DNA of 64,000 bases from Dactylis glomerata. Taxonomy: Eukaryota; Streptophyta; Magnoliopsida; Poales; Poaceae. This document shows, piece by piece, positions 10,345-21,060 of the stretch. The notes beneath the pieces are model-generated. The model was given only the letters and a program-made list of their open reading frames with translations, was not told the origin of the DNA and made no database searches. The stretch lies in contig QXEO01000152.1 in NCBI GenBank assembly GCA_007115705.1, positions 1,205,496 through 1,269,495 of the forward strand. The letters run 5' to 3'. Every line of letters starts with the position of its first letter. Position 1 is the first letter of the stretch. The position numbers were made by a program, and so were the translations under genes.

Positions 10345-13300
10345 TTGGCGTCGACCGTGGGGACCAAGGGCGTTGGCATCATGAACTCGACGGCTTTTCC
10401 GCTTTCAGCCAACAACAACTCGCAAGTCGACGAAATTCAGATACCCTTCGGAACCGTCGATTTTCAACCTCACCAGTCAGGTTTTACGCAAGTATTTGAG
10501 AGTATGGATCAAGATATGGATCTGACGATCGGAAGTCTAACCTTTCGCGTCGGATCACTAGGTTCGATTCGCCTTTCCGACTCGACAAAAATGGGTCCGT
10601 CGGCAAGTGAACCCGAGACAGTAGCAATGTCGGAATCATCAGAAGGCTCTTCCAGCGAGGTAAACTCACCGGTCAGCTTAGTAGAAGCAAAAGAAGGAAA
10701 AATCGCAGGAGGCGACGAAACCATGGAGAATTTTGACTTAGAAGTACAACTCGAAGATCTCATGATCTGCCACGATGACACCTCAGATCAATCAACAGAC
10801 ACCTAGAAAATAGGACTAGAACTTTCTGAAGATGACAAGTCGATCTTCTCAAGTCACAACAGCAAGCTCGCCAATCGGTATCAGATACTAGCCATCACAG
10901 GAGATAACTCAGAAGAACTCGACGACAATAACAACCCAGTGCTTAATCCAGCAAATATAAACAGAGGGGCAAACCACTTAGCAGAAGGAGAAATCGCTGA
11001 CTTCCTCGCAACAAGGGTAAAAGTTTGACTATCAGAAGATGAGTGGAGAACAATCAATACAGCCGTGGAGCATGGCACGCCAATACCAAAAAATTCCAGC
11101 CAAAACATGCTTTTGGGATATCATTACGTCCTAAGGCAGCAGGCGAAGCTATTAGCAAAGGAAAGGATTGAAATACAGAAAAGGAAGGACTCAGCCATTG
11201 CAGCAAGCGACGCTGCTCGTAGAGCATGTAGTGATGCATCGTACACAAATAGAAGGCGTCATCGACATGGATCGAGATATGAGAATCTCGGATACTCAGA
11301 AAGGCAAAGTATCTCGAAAAACCTCGACTCGTCCTTCCTATCGGTCGACGATCAAGGAAATATTATACCAAAAACTCCTGAAGCAGCATTGGTGGCAGCT
11401 CAAGCATACCTGCATACAACACAACCAAACCCAGGAGACCCGAGGGAACATATGCATCGCGCAGCACTAAATGGATTGAAGATGGTAGGCAACAAATTAT
11501 CAGCAAAAGAGGAGGAGGCATATCGCAACAAAGGAACACATAAACCAAGATCACCACGGCGTCACAACAGTCCTCGGCATAGAAGTAGAAGTCGCCGATC
11601 TAGGACACCGTCACCAGGGCGATACAATAGTCCAAAGAACAAAGGAACCCGACGATCCAGAACCCCCAACAGAACATATGACTACGAAGACGATGAAAAA
11701 GAGATGGGGGCGCCATGCTTTACCCATAGGGTTCGCATCACGCCAGTACCCAAAGGTTTCAAATTACCCCATGACCAACAAAAGTACGACGGATCGCAGG
11801 AGCCACAGTCATGGCTTTCAGATTATCTACAAGCAGTAAAACTATTAGGAGGAACCAGGAAAACAGCAATGCAAAGCTTGCAATTATACCTCACCAGTGC
11901 AGCAAGGTCATGGTTAAGCAAACTAGGAAAGGAAACAATTAGAAGCTGGGAGGAGCTCACAAAACAATTTACAAGCAACTTCAAGTCGACATACAAGCGG
12001 CCAGCATCCATAGAAGAAGTCAAAGCCTGCGTGCAGCAACGCGGGGAGACATTAAGAGCATATATCCAAAAATGGAGTATAATCAAAAATTCGGCAGTCG
12101 AAGTCTCGGATGAAAGAGCAATAGACGCATTCATAGTTAGGTTACGACGAGGAGACCTAGTAGAAGAGATGGGAAGAATCAAGCCAACAACAGTATCAGA
12201 TCTAATGGATGTGGCAAACAGGTTCGCAGATGGAGAAGATGCGTGCAAAAATAAATGCACGTGATCACCAGAAGATGACAGAGGAAACAGATACGGAGGT
12301 CAAAGAAGAAGATCCCGTAATTACGACAATTACGGCTCTCACAGCCAAGTAGCCGCAGGATACAAAGACAACAGCTACCAAGGCAACGACCGTAAAAGTT
12401 CGGGATACCGCAGCTACGGGAAAGAAGATTACAAAAAGTTTCCGCCAAGGGAATCCAGAGAGTACAACCCATCACCAGAAGATATGATCAACGTACCATG
12501 TCATATTCACTCTGCGTTCGTCGATAGGAAGCGAGTATCTAGACACGCAATGAAAGATTGCACCACGTTCTTAAAACTACAAGAAGCAGCACTTAACAAG
12601 CAAGCCGAGGCGAAACGGCAAGGATACGAAGGAAACACAAGCAGCACACCTGCAACCCAATAAGGAAACAGTGGAGCTCCCAAGGGCCAAGATCAATCAA
12701 ACCAGGGACGCGACGGCGATGAAGGATATGTTCCATCTAAAGGGCACATCACACCAATGATACAACCAGTGCCCAAGTCGAACAAAGAGGAGAAAAGCAT
12801 AACTCGACAAGTTAACCTCGCAACAACTTCACCTCCAGCAACAACGGAATACCTACATTGGTCAGAGCAACCCATAGAATTCAGCAGGGACGATCACCCA
12901 ATAACAGTACCTTGGCCATGAAATGCGCCCTTGGTACTCAAAGCTCAAATAGGGACGTACGATGCCGACAGAATATTCATGGACGCAGGAAGTGGAATAA
13001 ACTTAATCTACGCAAAAACCCTGCGGGCAATGCACATTTCATTAGAGTTTCTGAAGCCAACAGATTGCTCCTTTCACGGAATAGTCCCAGGGAGCGCTAA
13101 CTATCTACTTGGTCGAATAGCACTCAACGTTTGCTTCGGAAATCGGCAAAATTATAGAAGGGAGAAACTCGACTTCGAAGTCATGGACTGGCCATCACAA
13201 TATCATGCGATCCTCGAGTGACCCGCGTTTTCGCGATTCATGGCAGTGCCACACTACACTTACCTGGTACTAAAAATGCCAGGACCCAAAGGAATTATTA

Positions 13301-13551
13301 CGGTCAAAGGAAGCTTCGAGTTATCAGACCTATGCGACAAGAAATTTCACAAGATGGCCCAAAACTTCGGCATGATGGCAAGCTACGGGGAATCTAACTA
13401 CAAAACAAAAAGCACGACTACAGGAGTCACACAGCAACTCGAAGGAAACCCCAAGGAACCAGAAATAAAGAAACCTCGGGTACAGCCACCAGAGCAAGAG
13501 AAGTCTACAGGAGAAGAAGAGAAGACTCAAGCGACATAGACGAATAAATAG
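10345..13551 (+). pseudogene. Gypsy G4 gag-protease, decayed by in-frame stops
   Basis: One reading frame carries all recognisable domains. There is an N-terminal acidic domain (10345-10803). An Arg/Ser-rich segment (about 11520-11680) precedes a retrotransposon gag domain (about 11760-12230, with LTSAARSWLSKL and CVQQRGETLRAYIQKW). A basic linker follows. The protease region has FMDAGSGINLIYAK (about 12976-13017) and a downstream PSQYHAIL motif. The frame is never shifted but holds stops at 10804, 11026, 12262, 12661, 12919, 13219 and 13537; the last may be near the true end. No reverse transcriptase or integrase follows, so G4 is either non-autonomous or 3'-truncated. Confidence 0.8.
10346..10363 (+). 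other. Primer-binding site of Gypsy G4
   Basis: TGGCGTCGACCGTGGGGA directly follows the LTR end. G6 has a closely similar site at 38564, so G4 and G6 probably belong to related families. Confidence 0.65.
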
Positions 13552-14115
13552 AGTAAGAAAATAAGGCTGTAAAAGCCACGAGTTATTCCAGGGCAATGCC
13601 CTCTAGATCCAGAACACAGGTCATAGGCCGGATCTCTTGGGTCATCCCATGTATCTTACATTATACGCATAAAAAAAGACAAAAGTTCCTCTTATTAGAG
13701 TTTACGTGTATTCAAAAGTTGCGGTAAACGCACCTTGCCAGCACTAGGCTACGGCATACCAGACTGTCCTATCACCACAGTTTGAGAACTAGGATGCCGC
13801 CAGCCGGAAAGGACAGAAGGCAGCTCCTTCCACCCTGAACGAGATTGTTGGCGCGCACAAGACAGGGATGGGCGTGCATAGGAGCCAGCAGTCTGAGCAG
13901 ATCTAGGCAGGGAGAGGCCACCGGCGGCCGCTACCCATGCCATGGCCACCTGTCCACAAAACACCTAAGGACAAGGGCCACCGTTGCCTCCGAACTGGAG
14001 AGTTCAGATCTCAGCAACGGCAAGGCCGAGAGACCCACTGTCTCCCTCCCACAAGTGCCCCTGGCGCTCATCCACCCCAACCGTCGAAGCTCCCCGTGAA
14101 AGCCTGTTGTTGGCA
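13552..14115. other. Unassigned tail of G4 and GC-rich block
   Basis: After the gag-protease frame come about 200 bp of mixed sequence, then a GC-rich stretch (13750-14115). The GC-rich part has short ORFs on both strands but no domain I recognise. It may be G4 noncoding sequence or an older repeat. It continues past the GATAC element at 14791. Confidence 0.35.
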
Positions 14116-14790
14116 TGGTTGTCAGTATCCCGATACGTATCTTAGTATCTTACGATTTTACGATACTACCGCAGTCAATCGATACGTATCGTGATGGTAT
14201 CTTAATCTGGGTAGTATCTTACTCGTATCCCGATACGTATCGTGATATCTTTAGTATCCCGATATAAAAACGATATAATACGATCCCACACCTAGGGTAA
14301 TAAATAAGGACACCAAGCTCTTGCATGCTCAAGATTAAAATTGGTTTTATAACTCAAGGCTAACTAAGTATATAAACAATACAAAGCCCATTAGTTTGGT
14401 TGAGATGGGTTAAAAAAAGGACTTCGTACATGCAAGAAAGCAGTCAATTAGCAAGTTGTGTGTATTCATTTTCTTAAACCCCGTCTTTTGTTTTGTGGGT
14501 TCCTAATTAGTTATGTGTGTATTATATATCGGATGGGTGGACCCATATTTATATTATAAATGCATCATTTTACATGATCAGACTCTATGAAATACATAAA
14601 ATATGCTTAAAATTCAAATTAAAAATTAAATTTAGCTATATTTTTTAGGTATATTAGTAATATATACATATATTTTATTAAAAATAGAAATCTCATAGTA
14701 TTATGATACTACGATATGATTCTACGATACGATACTACTGACAAGAAAACGATACTACCTAGTATCCCGATACTGAAAACTTTGGTTGTC
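14116..14790. mobile_element. GATAC-rich non-autonomous element with 8-bp flanking repeats
   Basis: TGGTTGTC occurs at 14116-14123 and again at 14783-14790, enclosing 659 bp. Both ends carry AGTATCCCGATAC (14124-14136 and 14761-14773), a near-palindrome, and clusters of GATAC/GTATC words (14124-14280 and 14697-14775). The middle is AT-rich without ORFs. An 8-bp duplication would fit a hAT-type transposon, but the termini are not clean inverted repeats, so the class is uncertain. Confidence 0.45.
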
Positions 14791-15117
14791 GGCGCCGACC
14801 GCCATGGACACGCCTCCAGCGTCAAGCATCCATGTATACAGAAGTCAATCGGAACATTTATATATCAAAAATCAAAAAGAAGTTAAAACATGAATACTGT
14901 TGACCGTGTGTACAAAATTCAGTGACAGGATTCTGCAACAACGGGACAGAAACCAGAGTACATCTACGGCTACGATGTAGCATCAAAACAACATCATCCA
15001 AAGAAACGTAACATCATACCATTAATCAAAAATATTTCTTTAAAAAAACTACTCAAGTAAAAGCAGCCATGCGTCACATGTCTATAGACAATGTCTACAG
15101 AAGCACCAGATTATCAG

Positions 15118-16199
15118 AATCAAAGGAGCAAATAGGAGATAACACCACATCTTCGTGACTTTTTTGCGGAGAATCACAGGTTGTAATTTGTTTTGCACAG
15201 AACACCATATTTCACCATAATTTTTGCATAGAACACATAAATAGTCATTAACCTTCTTGACAGCAAATTAGTCAATTATGACCCACTTGCAGCATCGTAC
15301 ATGACCGGTCGTGCACTTTGACCGAGCAAATGAGAAATCTGTTAGAGTCAAACGAGATTGGAAAGAATCATCTGAAACTTTTTAGAGTAGAATTATCTGA
15401 AACTTGTTATTGATTAAAAGGGCTAGAGTATATATACCCATTATACAAACGCCTCAAAGGTGGTAATTATAAGAGAACACGCCCGGACGAACACAGGCGT
15501 CCGTACAGAAGCGGACACTGATGGACCTAGGATTTTACCAGTGGGTATGCTGCACCAAAAAATTAATGACAATCTTGATAAAATATATTTACTAATTCTT
15601 AATTCATTAAATAATTATACAATTTAAATTGTTAAACTATTTAATCCCTAAAGGCGGCGAGGCGGCAGCGAGCGCCAGTGCTCGGCGAAGGCTGGGGGTG
15701 GTGGGCGTAGGGGACGGTAGGCGTGGCGCTGGAGCAGCTGCTCACGCCTGAGCCGAAGACAAAGGCGGAGGCTCCGGTCGGTGCCGAGACGAAGGTGAGC
15801 GAGTCGCCCTCGCGCACCTGCACGCGAGGCGCATTTGAGGAGGCGTGTCACCGACAGCAGCATCCAGCGTGGCATGCCGGTACCGACCTCAACAACCACA
15901 AGGTCAGCGTCCAACATTACTGCGTCGGTGAGGAAGGCGGCGCGGAGCCAGGCCAACGTCAGCAGCACAAGCCAACACTAGGAGGAACTGATCCGTTCGG
16001 TTGACTACCGGAGAGGAAATACCATGCAGGACCTATTGATAGTGGGACCTACCGACTAATTGGCCATCAGAATTGTTAATGACATGTTATGTGTTTTTTG
16101 CAATTTTTTACAGCAAAATATGGTGTTTCTTGCAAAAAACAAAGCCTTTCTGTGGCTCCATGCAAAAGATGCACAAACATGTGATGTTATAACCAAAGG
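15118..16199. mobile_element. Mutator-like element with a GC-rich gene-like cargo (Pack-MULE candidate)
   Basis: The RLK2 promoter lacks this 1.07-kb piece, which defines the insertion. The ends are long imperfect inverted repeats of about 170 bp: 15139 rightwards (ATAACACCACATCTTCGTG...) matches the reverse complement from 16190 leftwards (ATAACATCACATGTTTGTG...). They continue through ACACCATATTT and a shared CATTAAC and AATTAGTC. A plausible 9-bp target duplication is AATCAAAGG (15118-15126) and AACCAAAGG (16191-16199), although 12 extra bases separate the left copy from the repeat. No transposase is present. The core 15650-16010 is GC-rich, unlike the AT-rich arms. Confidence 0.7.
15641..15968 (-). 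pseudogene. GC-rich gene fragment inside the Mutator-like element
   Basis: Two overlapping minus-strand frames of 60 and 106 codons cover this GC-rich core. One contains VREGDSLTFVSAPTGASAFV, which looks like real protein; the other starts MLLTLAWLRAAFLTDAV. The frame choice and the parent gene are unknown, and a frameshift may separate the pieces. I read it as a host gene fragment captured by the transposon, not a working gene. Confidence 0.4.
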
Positions 16200-16978
16200 G
16201 CCAACACGGCCATCACTGACACGCTACCCAAGTTTACTTGAAAGCGTCACAGTCCAAGGTCCATAATAGTGCGCCAGTGGAGCCAGGGAGAATGGAAAAC
16301 AGCAGCAGACGTAAACATCAGGCAAGCTCGCATGATAAGGGCAAGTAAACGCCTCAGGTCAAGAGGATTGGAAGAGAGCACAGATCACCCACCCAACCCG
16401 TCCATTAAGCTAAAATTGCACTTCTTCTTGCCCTCCGCTCGGCCTTATCCAACACACTGACTGAAACCATGATGATTGCTCTCGATCCCAAACATCTTTC
16501 AGTATGATCTCCCGGCGTACTATCTCGCCTCAGTATCTTCCCAAATCTTCACCGACCGTTCCTTTCTCGAACGCTTGCCTTTTCCTGTTCACCAAGGATG
16601 CATCCAGATGTGATATTTTTGGTCAGTACTAGTAGGTTAAGGTCAGATTTGTTTCGAGAAGCCACGGTAAGAGAAGTGGTGTCAGGTCAAGTAATTTGGC
16701 ATGCAGCAAAAATTCGGGGGATTGACTTGTCAGTAGATTATAACAGGCAACCGTGAGTGAAACGCATAGTGTGAACCTACCACTTCTTTCTTTGTGCTGA
16801 CTACGACTGCAAAGAACAAAACAAAATGGGAGCAAGATCTTTCTGTGCCCTCATGCAGTTTCATGATTTCCTTCTATGAGAAAAAAAATGCTCTTTCATG
16901 ATTAAAACACCACTGATGCTTTATACAGTCAGGGCACAACTTAAGCTCTCGTTTCCGTGCTAGTTTCACCAGAAAACC

Positions 16979-19900
16979 ATGCAGACACTCCAGTTTTCAA
17001 AGACACGGAGCAAGAACTTGCACATATCTTTGCTTGGCCTTTCTCTTGTGCTGCTAATTTCCTTTGCCTCTCCCACCAGCTCCTGCACGGAGCAGGAGAA
17101 GGGCTCCCTTCTCCAGTTCCTAGCGGGGCTCTCATACCATGGTGGCCTCGCTGACTCATGGAAGGATAGCATGGATTGCTGTAAGTGGGAAGGGATCACC
17201 TGCAGCCCAAACAGGACGATCACCAATATCTTTCTGGCCTCAAGGCGCCTTGAAGGGCACCTTTCTCTGTCTCTTTGGAACCTCACCGGACTGCAGCACC
17301 TCAACCTCTCCCACAACTCGCTGTCCGGTGCTTTGCCGCTGGAACTGCTGTCCTCCGGCAATATCCTTACCATCGACGTTAGCTTCAACCGTCTGGATGG
17401 AGACCTGCATGAGTTGGCATCTTCAACCCCTTCTCGGCCGTTGCAGGTACTGAACATCTCGAGCAACTTATTTACAGGACGGTTTCCATCCACCACATGG
17501 GAGGTAATGAACAATCTGGTTGCCCTCAACGCCAGCAACAACAGTTTCACTGGGAATATACCAACTCATTTCTGTAACAGCTCACCATCCTTTGCTGTAC
17601 TCGAGCTCTGCTTCAACCACTTCAGTGGCACCATCCCTCCGGGATTTGGTAATTGCTCCATGCTGAAAGTGCTCAAGGCCGGCCACAATAACCTCAGTGG
17701 GGGACTCCCAGATGAAATCTTCAATGCTACTTCACTAGAGTACCTCTCTTTTCCTAACAATGATTTACATGGGGTACTTGATGCTGCACACATAATCAAT
17801 CTCCGAAATCTGGCTACCCTTGATCTTGGAGAGAATAGCTTCACTGGCCATATTCCATATTCTGTAGGTGAGCTCAAGAAATTGCAGGAGATCCACTTGG
17901 ACCACAACAACATGTCAGGAGAGCTTCCATCAGCTCTGAGCAACTGCACAAATCTCATAACAATTGACCTTAAGAGCAACCGTTTCAGTGGAAACCTTAC
18001 CAAGGTCAATTTCTCCAACTTTCCCAATCTGAAAACATTAGACCTTCTGTACAACAACTTCACTGGCACAATTCCAGAAAGTATATACTCTTGCAGCAAT
18101 CTTACTGCACTGCGCCTGTCTGGAAACAACTTAGGTGGGCAGCTTTCACCACAAATCAGGGATCTCAAGTACCTCACCTTCTTGTCAATTGCTGAAAATT
18201 CTTTTAGAAACATAACAAATGCACTTTGGATCCTTAAGAGCTGCAAGAATCTTACCAGCCTGTTTCTCGGGGAGAATTTCAGGGGAGAGCTAATGCCAGA
18301 GGACGACATACTTGATGGTTTTGAGAATCTTCAGGTTCTCGCAATAAATGAGTGCTCATTATTTGGAAAAATACCTTATTGGTTATCAAACATGACAAAC
18401 TTGGAAATGTTATTTTTATCTGGAAATCAATTTACTGGACCCATACCTCACTGGATCAGAAACCTAAACACCCTGTTCTATCTAGACATAAGAAACAACA
18501 GCCTCAGCGGGGAAATTCCAACAGCACTGATGGATATGCAAATGCTGAAGTCAGAAAAGACTGAAGCCCATTTGGACCCAATGGTTTTTAAGCTAGTTGT
18601 TTACAGAGATCGATCACGTCAATACCATGTACCCACTGCATTCCCTAAAGTGCTGGATCTAAGCAACAATAAATTCACTGGTGAGATACCCCTACAGATC
18701 GGTCAGTTGAAAGCTCTCTTTTCAGTTAATTTCAGCTTCAACGGCTTGACAGGACATATACCAAAATCAATATGCAATCTCACAAACTTGCAGGTGCTAG
18801 ACTTGTCCAGCAACAATCTCACAGGTGATATCCCAGCTGCATTGAACAGCCTGAACTTCCTTTCAGCATTCAATGTTTCGAACAATGACCTAGAAGGGTC
18901 TATTCCATCAGGAGGCCAGCTTAATACATTTCAAAATTCTAGTTTTGATGGGAATCCAAAGCTATGTAGCTCTATGCTCACTCATAAATGTGGTTCAGCT
19001 TCAGTACCTCCATCATACACAAAACATCGAGCTAAGAAGGCTGTTTTTGCAATCGCATTTGGTGTGTTCTTTGGAGGCATTGTTGTTCTTTTGATGCTGG
19101 GGCATCTCATTATTTTAATCAGGATGGGCACTAGAACAAAAGATAGAATGATGAATGATGGAGATGCTGAATCAACTTCATTCTACTCTAGTTCAAAGTT
19201 AGTGGTGATGCGGATGCCACAAAGCAAGGGGGAAGAAAACAAGCTTAAATTTGCTGACATCTTGAAAGCTACAAACAACTTTGACAAGGCGAACATCATT
19301 GGATGTGGAGGTTATGGATTAGTCTACAAGGCAGAGCTACATAATGGCTCGAGGCTGGCAATCAAAAAGCTCAATGGTGAAATGTGTCTGATGGAAAGGG
19401 AGTTTAGTGCAGAGGTTGATGCACTCTCCATGGCACAGCATGAAAATCTTGTACCACTCTGGGGTTACTGCGCCCAGGGAAATTCAAGGCTCCTCGTATA
19501 TTCCTACATGGAGAATGGCAGCCTGGATGATCAACTCCATAACAGGGATGATGATGCTAGCTCATTTCTTGACTGGCCAATTCGGCTTAAGATCGCACAA
19601 GGAGCAAGCCTGGGCCTCTCTTATATCCATAATGACAGCAAGCCGAACATTGTCCACCGTGACATCAAATCCAGCAACATTCTACTGGACAAAGAATTTA
19701 AAGCTTATGTTGCAGATTTTGGGCTAGCCAGATTGCTCCTTCCCAACGAAACTCATGTCACGACCGAGCCGGTCGGCACTATAGGTTATATTCCCCCCGA
19801 GTATGGGCAAGCATGGATCGCTACACTGAGAGGTGATATATACAGTTTTGGAGTAGTCCTGCTTGAGCTGCTGACAGGAAGGAGACCTGTTCCAGTACTG

Positions 19901-20128
19901 TCTACATCAGAAGAACTTGTCCCATGGGTCCTACAGATGAGCTCTGAGGGTAGACAGATTGAGGTCCTGGATCCAACACTTCGAGGAACAGGGTATGAAG
20001 AACAAATGCTGAAGGTGCTCCAAACCGCTTGCAAGTGTGTTGATCATGATCAATTCAGAAGGCTCGGTATCATGGAAGTAGTCTCCTGCCTGGCCAGTGT
20101 AGACGCTGACCAGCAGATGCAAAGATAA
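16979..20128 (+). CDS. LRR receptor-like kinase RLK1 (phytosulfokine/PSY-receptor-like)
   Basis: A single-exon 1049-residue plasma-membrane receptor kinase. Residues 1-35 form a signal peptide. An LRR N-cap (about 36-76, Cys pair CCKW) is followed by roughly 20 LRRs (NLSHNSLSGALP type) with many N-glycosylation sites. A non-LRR island lies at about 522-557 before the last LRRs, as in PSKR and PSY1R, whose islands bind sulfated peptides. The membrane helix is about 688-714. The kinase has the glycine loop GCGGYG (775-780), Lys796, Glu812, HRD (893-895) and DFG (913-915), so it is an RD kinase with all catalytic residues. Unusual points are Cys in the second loop position (Ser in RLK2) and FRRLGIMEVV near the C-terminus instead of FRRPAIMEVV. 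By family it would phosphorylate Ser/Thr after sensing a peptide in growth or defence. The ligand is unknown. Confidence 0.93.
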   Translation: MQTLQFSKTRSKNLHISLLGLSLVLLISFASPTSSCTEQEKGSLLQFLAGLSYHGGLADSWKDSMDCCKWEGITCSPNRTITNIFLASRRLEGHLSLSLWNLTGLQHLNLSHNSLSGALPLELLSSGNILTIDVSFNRLDGDLHELASSTPSRPLQVLNISSNLFTGRFPSTTWEVMNNLVALNASNNSFTGNIPTHFCNSSPSFAVLELCFNHFSGTIPPGFGNCSMLKVLKAGHNNLSGGLPDEIFNATSLEYLSFPNNDLHGVLDAAHIINLRNLATLDLGENSFTGHIPYSVGELKKLQEIHLDHNNMSGELPSALSNCTNLITIDLKSNRFSGNLTKVNFSNFPNLKTLDLLYNNFTGTIPESIYSCSNLTALRLSGNNLGGQLSPQIRDLKYLTFLSIAENSFRNITNALWILKSCKNLTSLFLGENFRGELMPEDDILDGFENLQVLAINECSLFGKIPYWLSNMTNLEMLFLSGNQFTGPIPHWIRNLNTLFYLDIRNNSLSGEIPTALMDMQMLKSEKTEAHLDPMVFKLVVYRDRSRQYHVPTAFPKVLDLSNNKFTGEIPLQIGQLKALFSVNFSFNGLTGHIPKSICNLTNLQVLDLSSNNLTGDIPAALNSLNFLSAFNVSNNDLEGSIPSGGQLNTFQNSSFDGNPKLCSSMLTHKCGSASVPPSYTKHRAKKAVFAIAFGVFFGGIVVLLMLGHLIILIRMGTRTKDRMMNDGDAESTSFYSSSKLVVMRMPQSKGEENKLKFADILKATNNFDKANIIGCGGYGLVYKAELHNGSRLAIKKLNGEMCLMEREFSAEVDALSMAQHENLVPLWGYCAQGNSRLLVYSYMENGSLDDQLHNRDDDASSFLDWPIRLKIAQGASLGLSYIHNDSKPNIVHRDIKSSNILLDKEFKAYVADFGLARLLLPNETHVTTEPVGTIGYIPPEYGQAWIATLRGDIYSFGVVLLELLTGRRPVPVLSTSEELVPWVLQMSSEGRQIEVLDPTLRGTGYEEQMLKVLQTACKCVDHDQFRRLGIMEVVSCLASVDADQQMQR

Positions 20129-20648
20129 GTGAAAATACGATGAACTACACATGATACATAATCTTGTATTTTCGTGCCCGATATGCTTGCGACATTTTGA
20201 GATTCTCTAGACCTACTACTTCTGATAAGTGATAATCTTTGAGTTTGTTTCGTACAAAGCCTAACAGATTGCCAATTTGAGCCTTAAGTCTTGCATGAAA
20301 GTTTTCGCAAAAAATCTCTTGCTTTCTATGTTTCTTGAATTACTCATATACTTAAGTTCCACAAGCATGGGAAAAGGTATGAACATAAGAAATTATCGTC
20401 TTATTTTCCCAGTGAAAGATTAAAAATGGTACACATTCTGTCAGCTGTTTTCTTATGAAGTTATGATAGGTTGATTTAAGAAACCACCGGATTTTTTTTA
20501 ATGCTGAATCCACCAGAGTTGGAAGTGATACAACAAATGTTTCGTTGGTCCAAGCATTCAATGTAATGGAATAAGAAATTGAGAATGTAATATTACTGGT
20601 CGGCTACCATGTTTAAGCTGTACAGCATGAACATGAGAGGAATGGGGA
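20129..20648 (+). other. 3' flank of RLK1
   Basis: AT-rich sequence with no ORF of note. It aligns loosely with the 3' flank of RLK2 (36447-36960), sharing CACATGATA and TTGTATTTT-like blocks soon after the stop, so it belongs to the duplicated unit and probably holds the 3' UTR. Confidence 0.5.
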
Positions 20649-21060
20649 TCAGAAGCACCTACGTACCATGTTGAGGCATTCACGCGGCCAGGAAACCACA
20701 GCCTCGCTTTCCAGCTCGCCCTCGGGCGCGCGTATACAGATACTCTTCAAAACGCGTCCAAAGCCTGATTTACGAGCTTGACCCAACTTCTCTAGAGCTG
20801 CGTCCGTGATCCAAGAAACGACATCCGAGTCGGCATTTCGCCGAACGGCCTGAGCACGCTGCCAGGGCGCCGGCGCTGGCCACAAAAGGCGGTCATTGCG
20901 TCGGATGGGTAGATTTCGGGGGCGAGCACGTGTACCTACGTTTGGGTGGAAGCAAGGGTGCTGGGTGAGTGCCGTGGAATAAGAGGAGGAGGCACCTCCG
21001 GCGAGAGCGGTGGAGTTGCGACTCACCGGCAGCGAGGAGCCGAGGAGCAATGGCGATAGT
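20649..21060 (-). pseudogene. Antisense exon-like block downstream of RLK1
   Basis: A minus-strand open frame of 133 codons carries QAVRRNADSDVVSWITDAAL. The block downstream of RLK2 carries QAVRRNADPVVFAWMATVSV, so it was duplicated with the receptor. In the RLK2 copy a GTAAGT splice-donor-like site follows the similarity; here the site is degraded to GTGGTTT. The Ser/Ala/Arg-rich start resembles an organelle-targeting exon, but I recognise no family. It is probably a first-exon remnant of a neighbouring gene. Confidence 0.4.

Larger units (their letters stand above)
14855..16978 (+). promoter_or_regulatory. Upstream region of RLK1 (duplicated with RLK2)
   Basis: Apart from one 1.07-kb insertion (15127-16190), this region aligns with 32145-33296 upstream of RLK2. 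Shared blocks include CATCCAAAGAAACGTAACAT, the GCCTCAGGTCAAGAGGA region and the last 250 bp before the ATG. TTGAC (W-box) cores are present at 16722-16727 and, reversed, at 16357-16362 and 16685-16690; the first two are shared with RLK2. A TTTATA-like box lies 54-60 bp before the ATG (16919-16924). RLK2 lacks it. Confidence 0.55.

Noticed and set aside
17566..18309. 247-codon minus-strand ORF within RLK1 (also 33053-33709 near the RLK2 start)
   Set aside because: Antisense shadows of LRR-coding sequence, Leu/Arg/Ser-rich without domains.
16979..20128. RLK1 as a pseudogene because of promoter insertion and unusual residues
   Set aside because: The full 1049-codon frame and all catalytic residues are intact; nothing in the coding sequence argues for loss of function.
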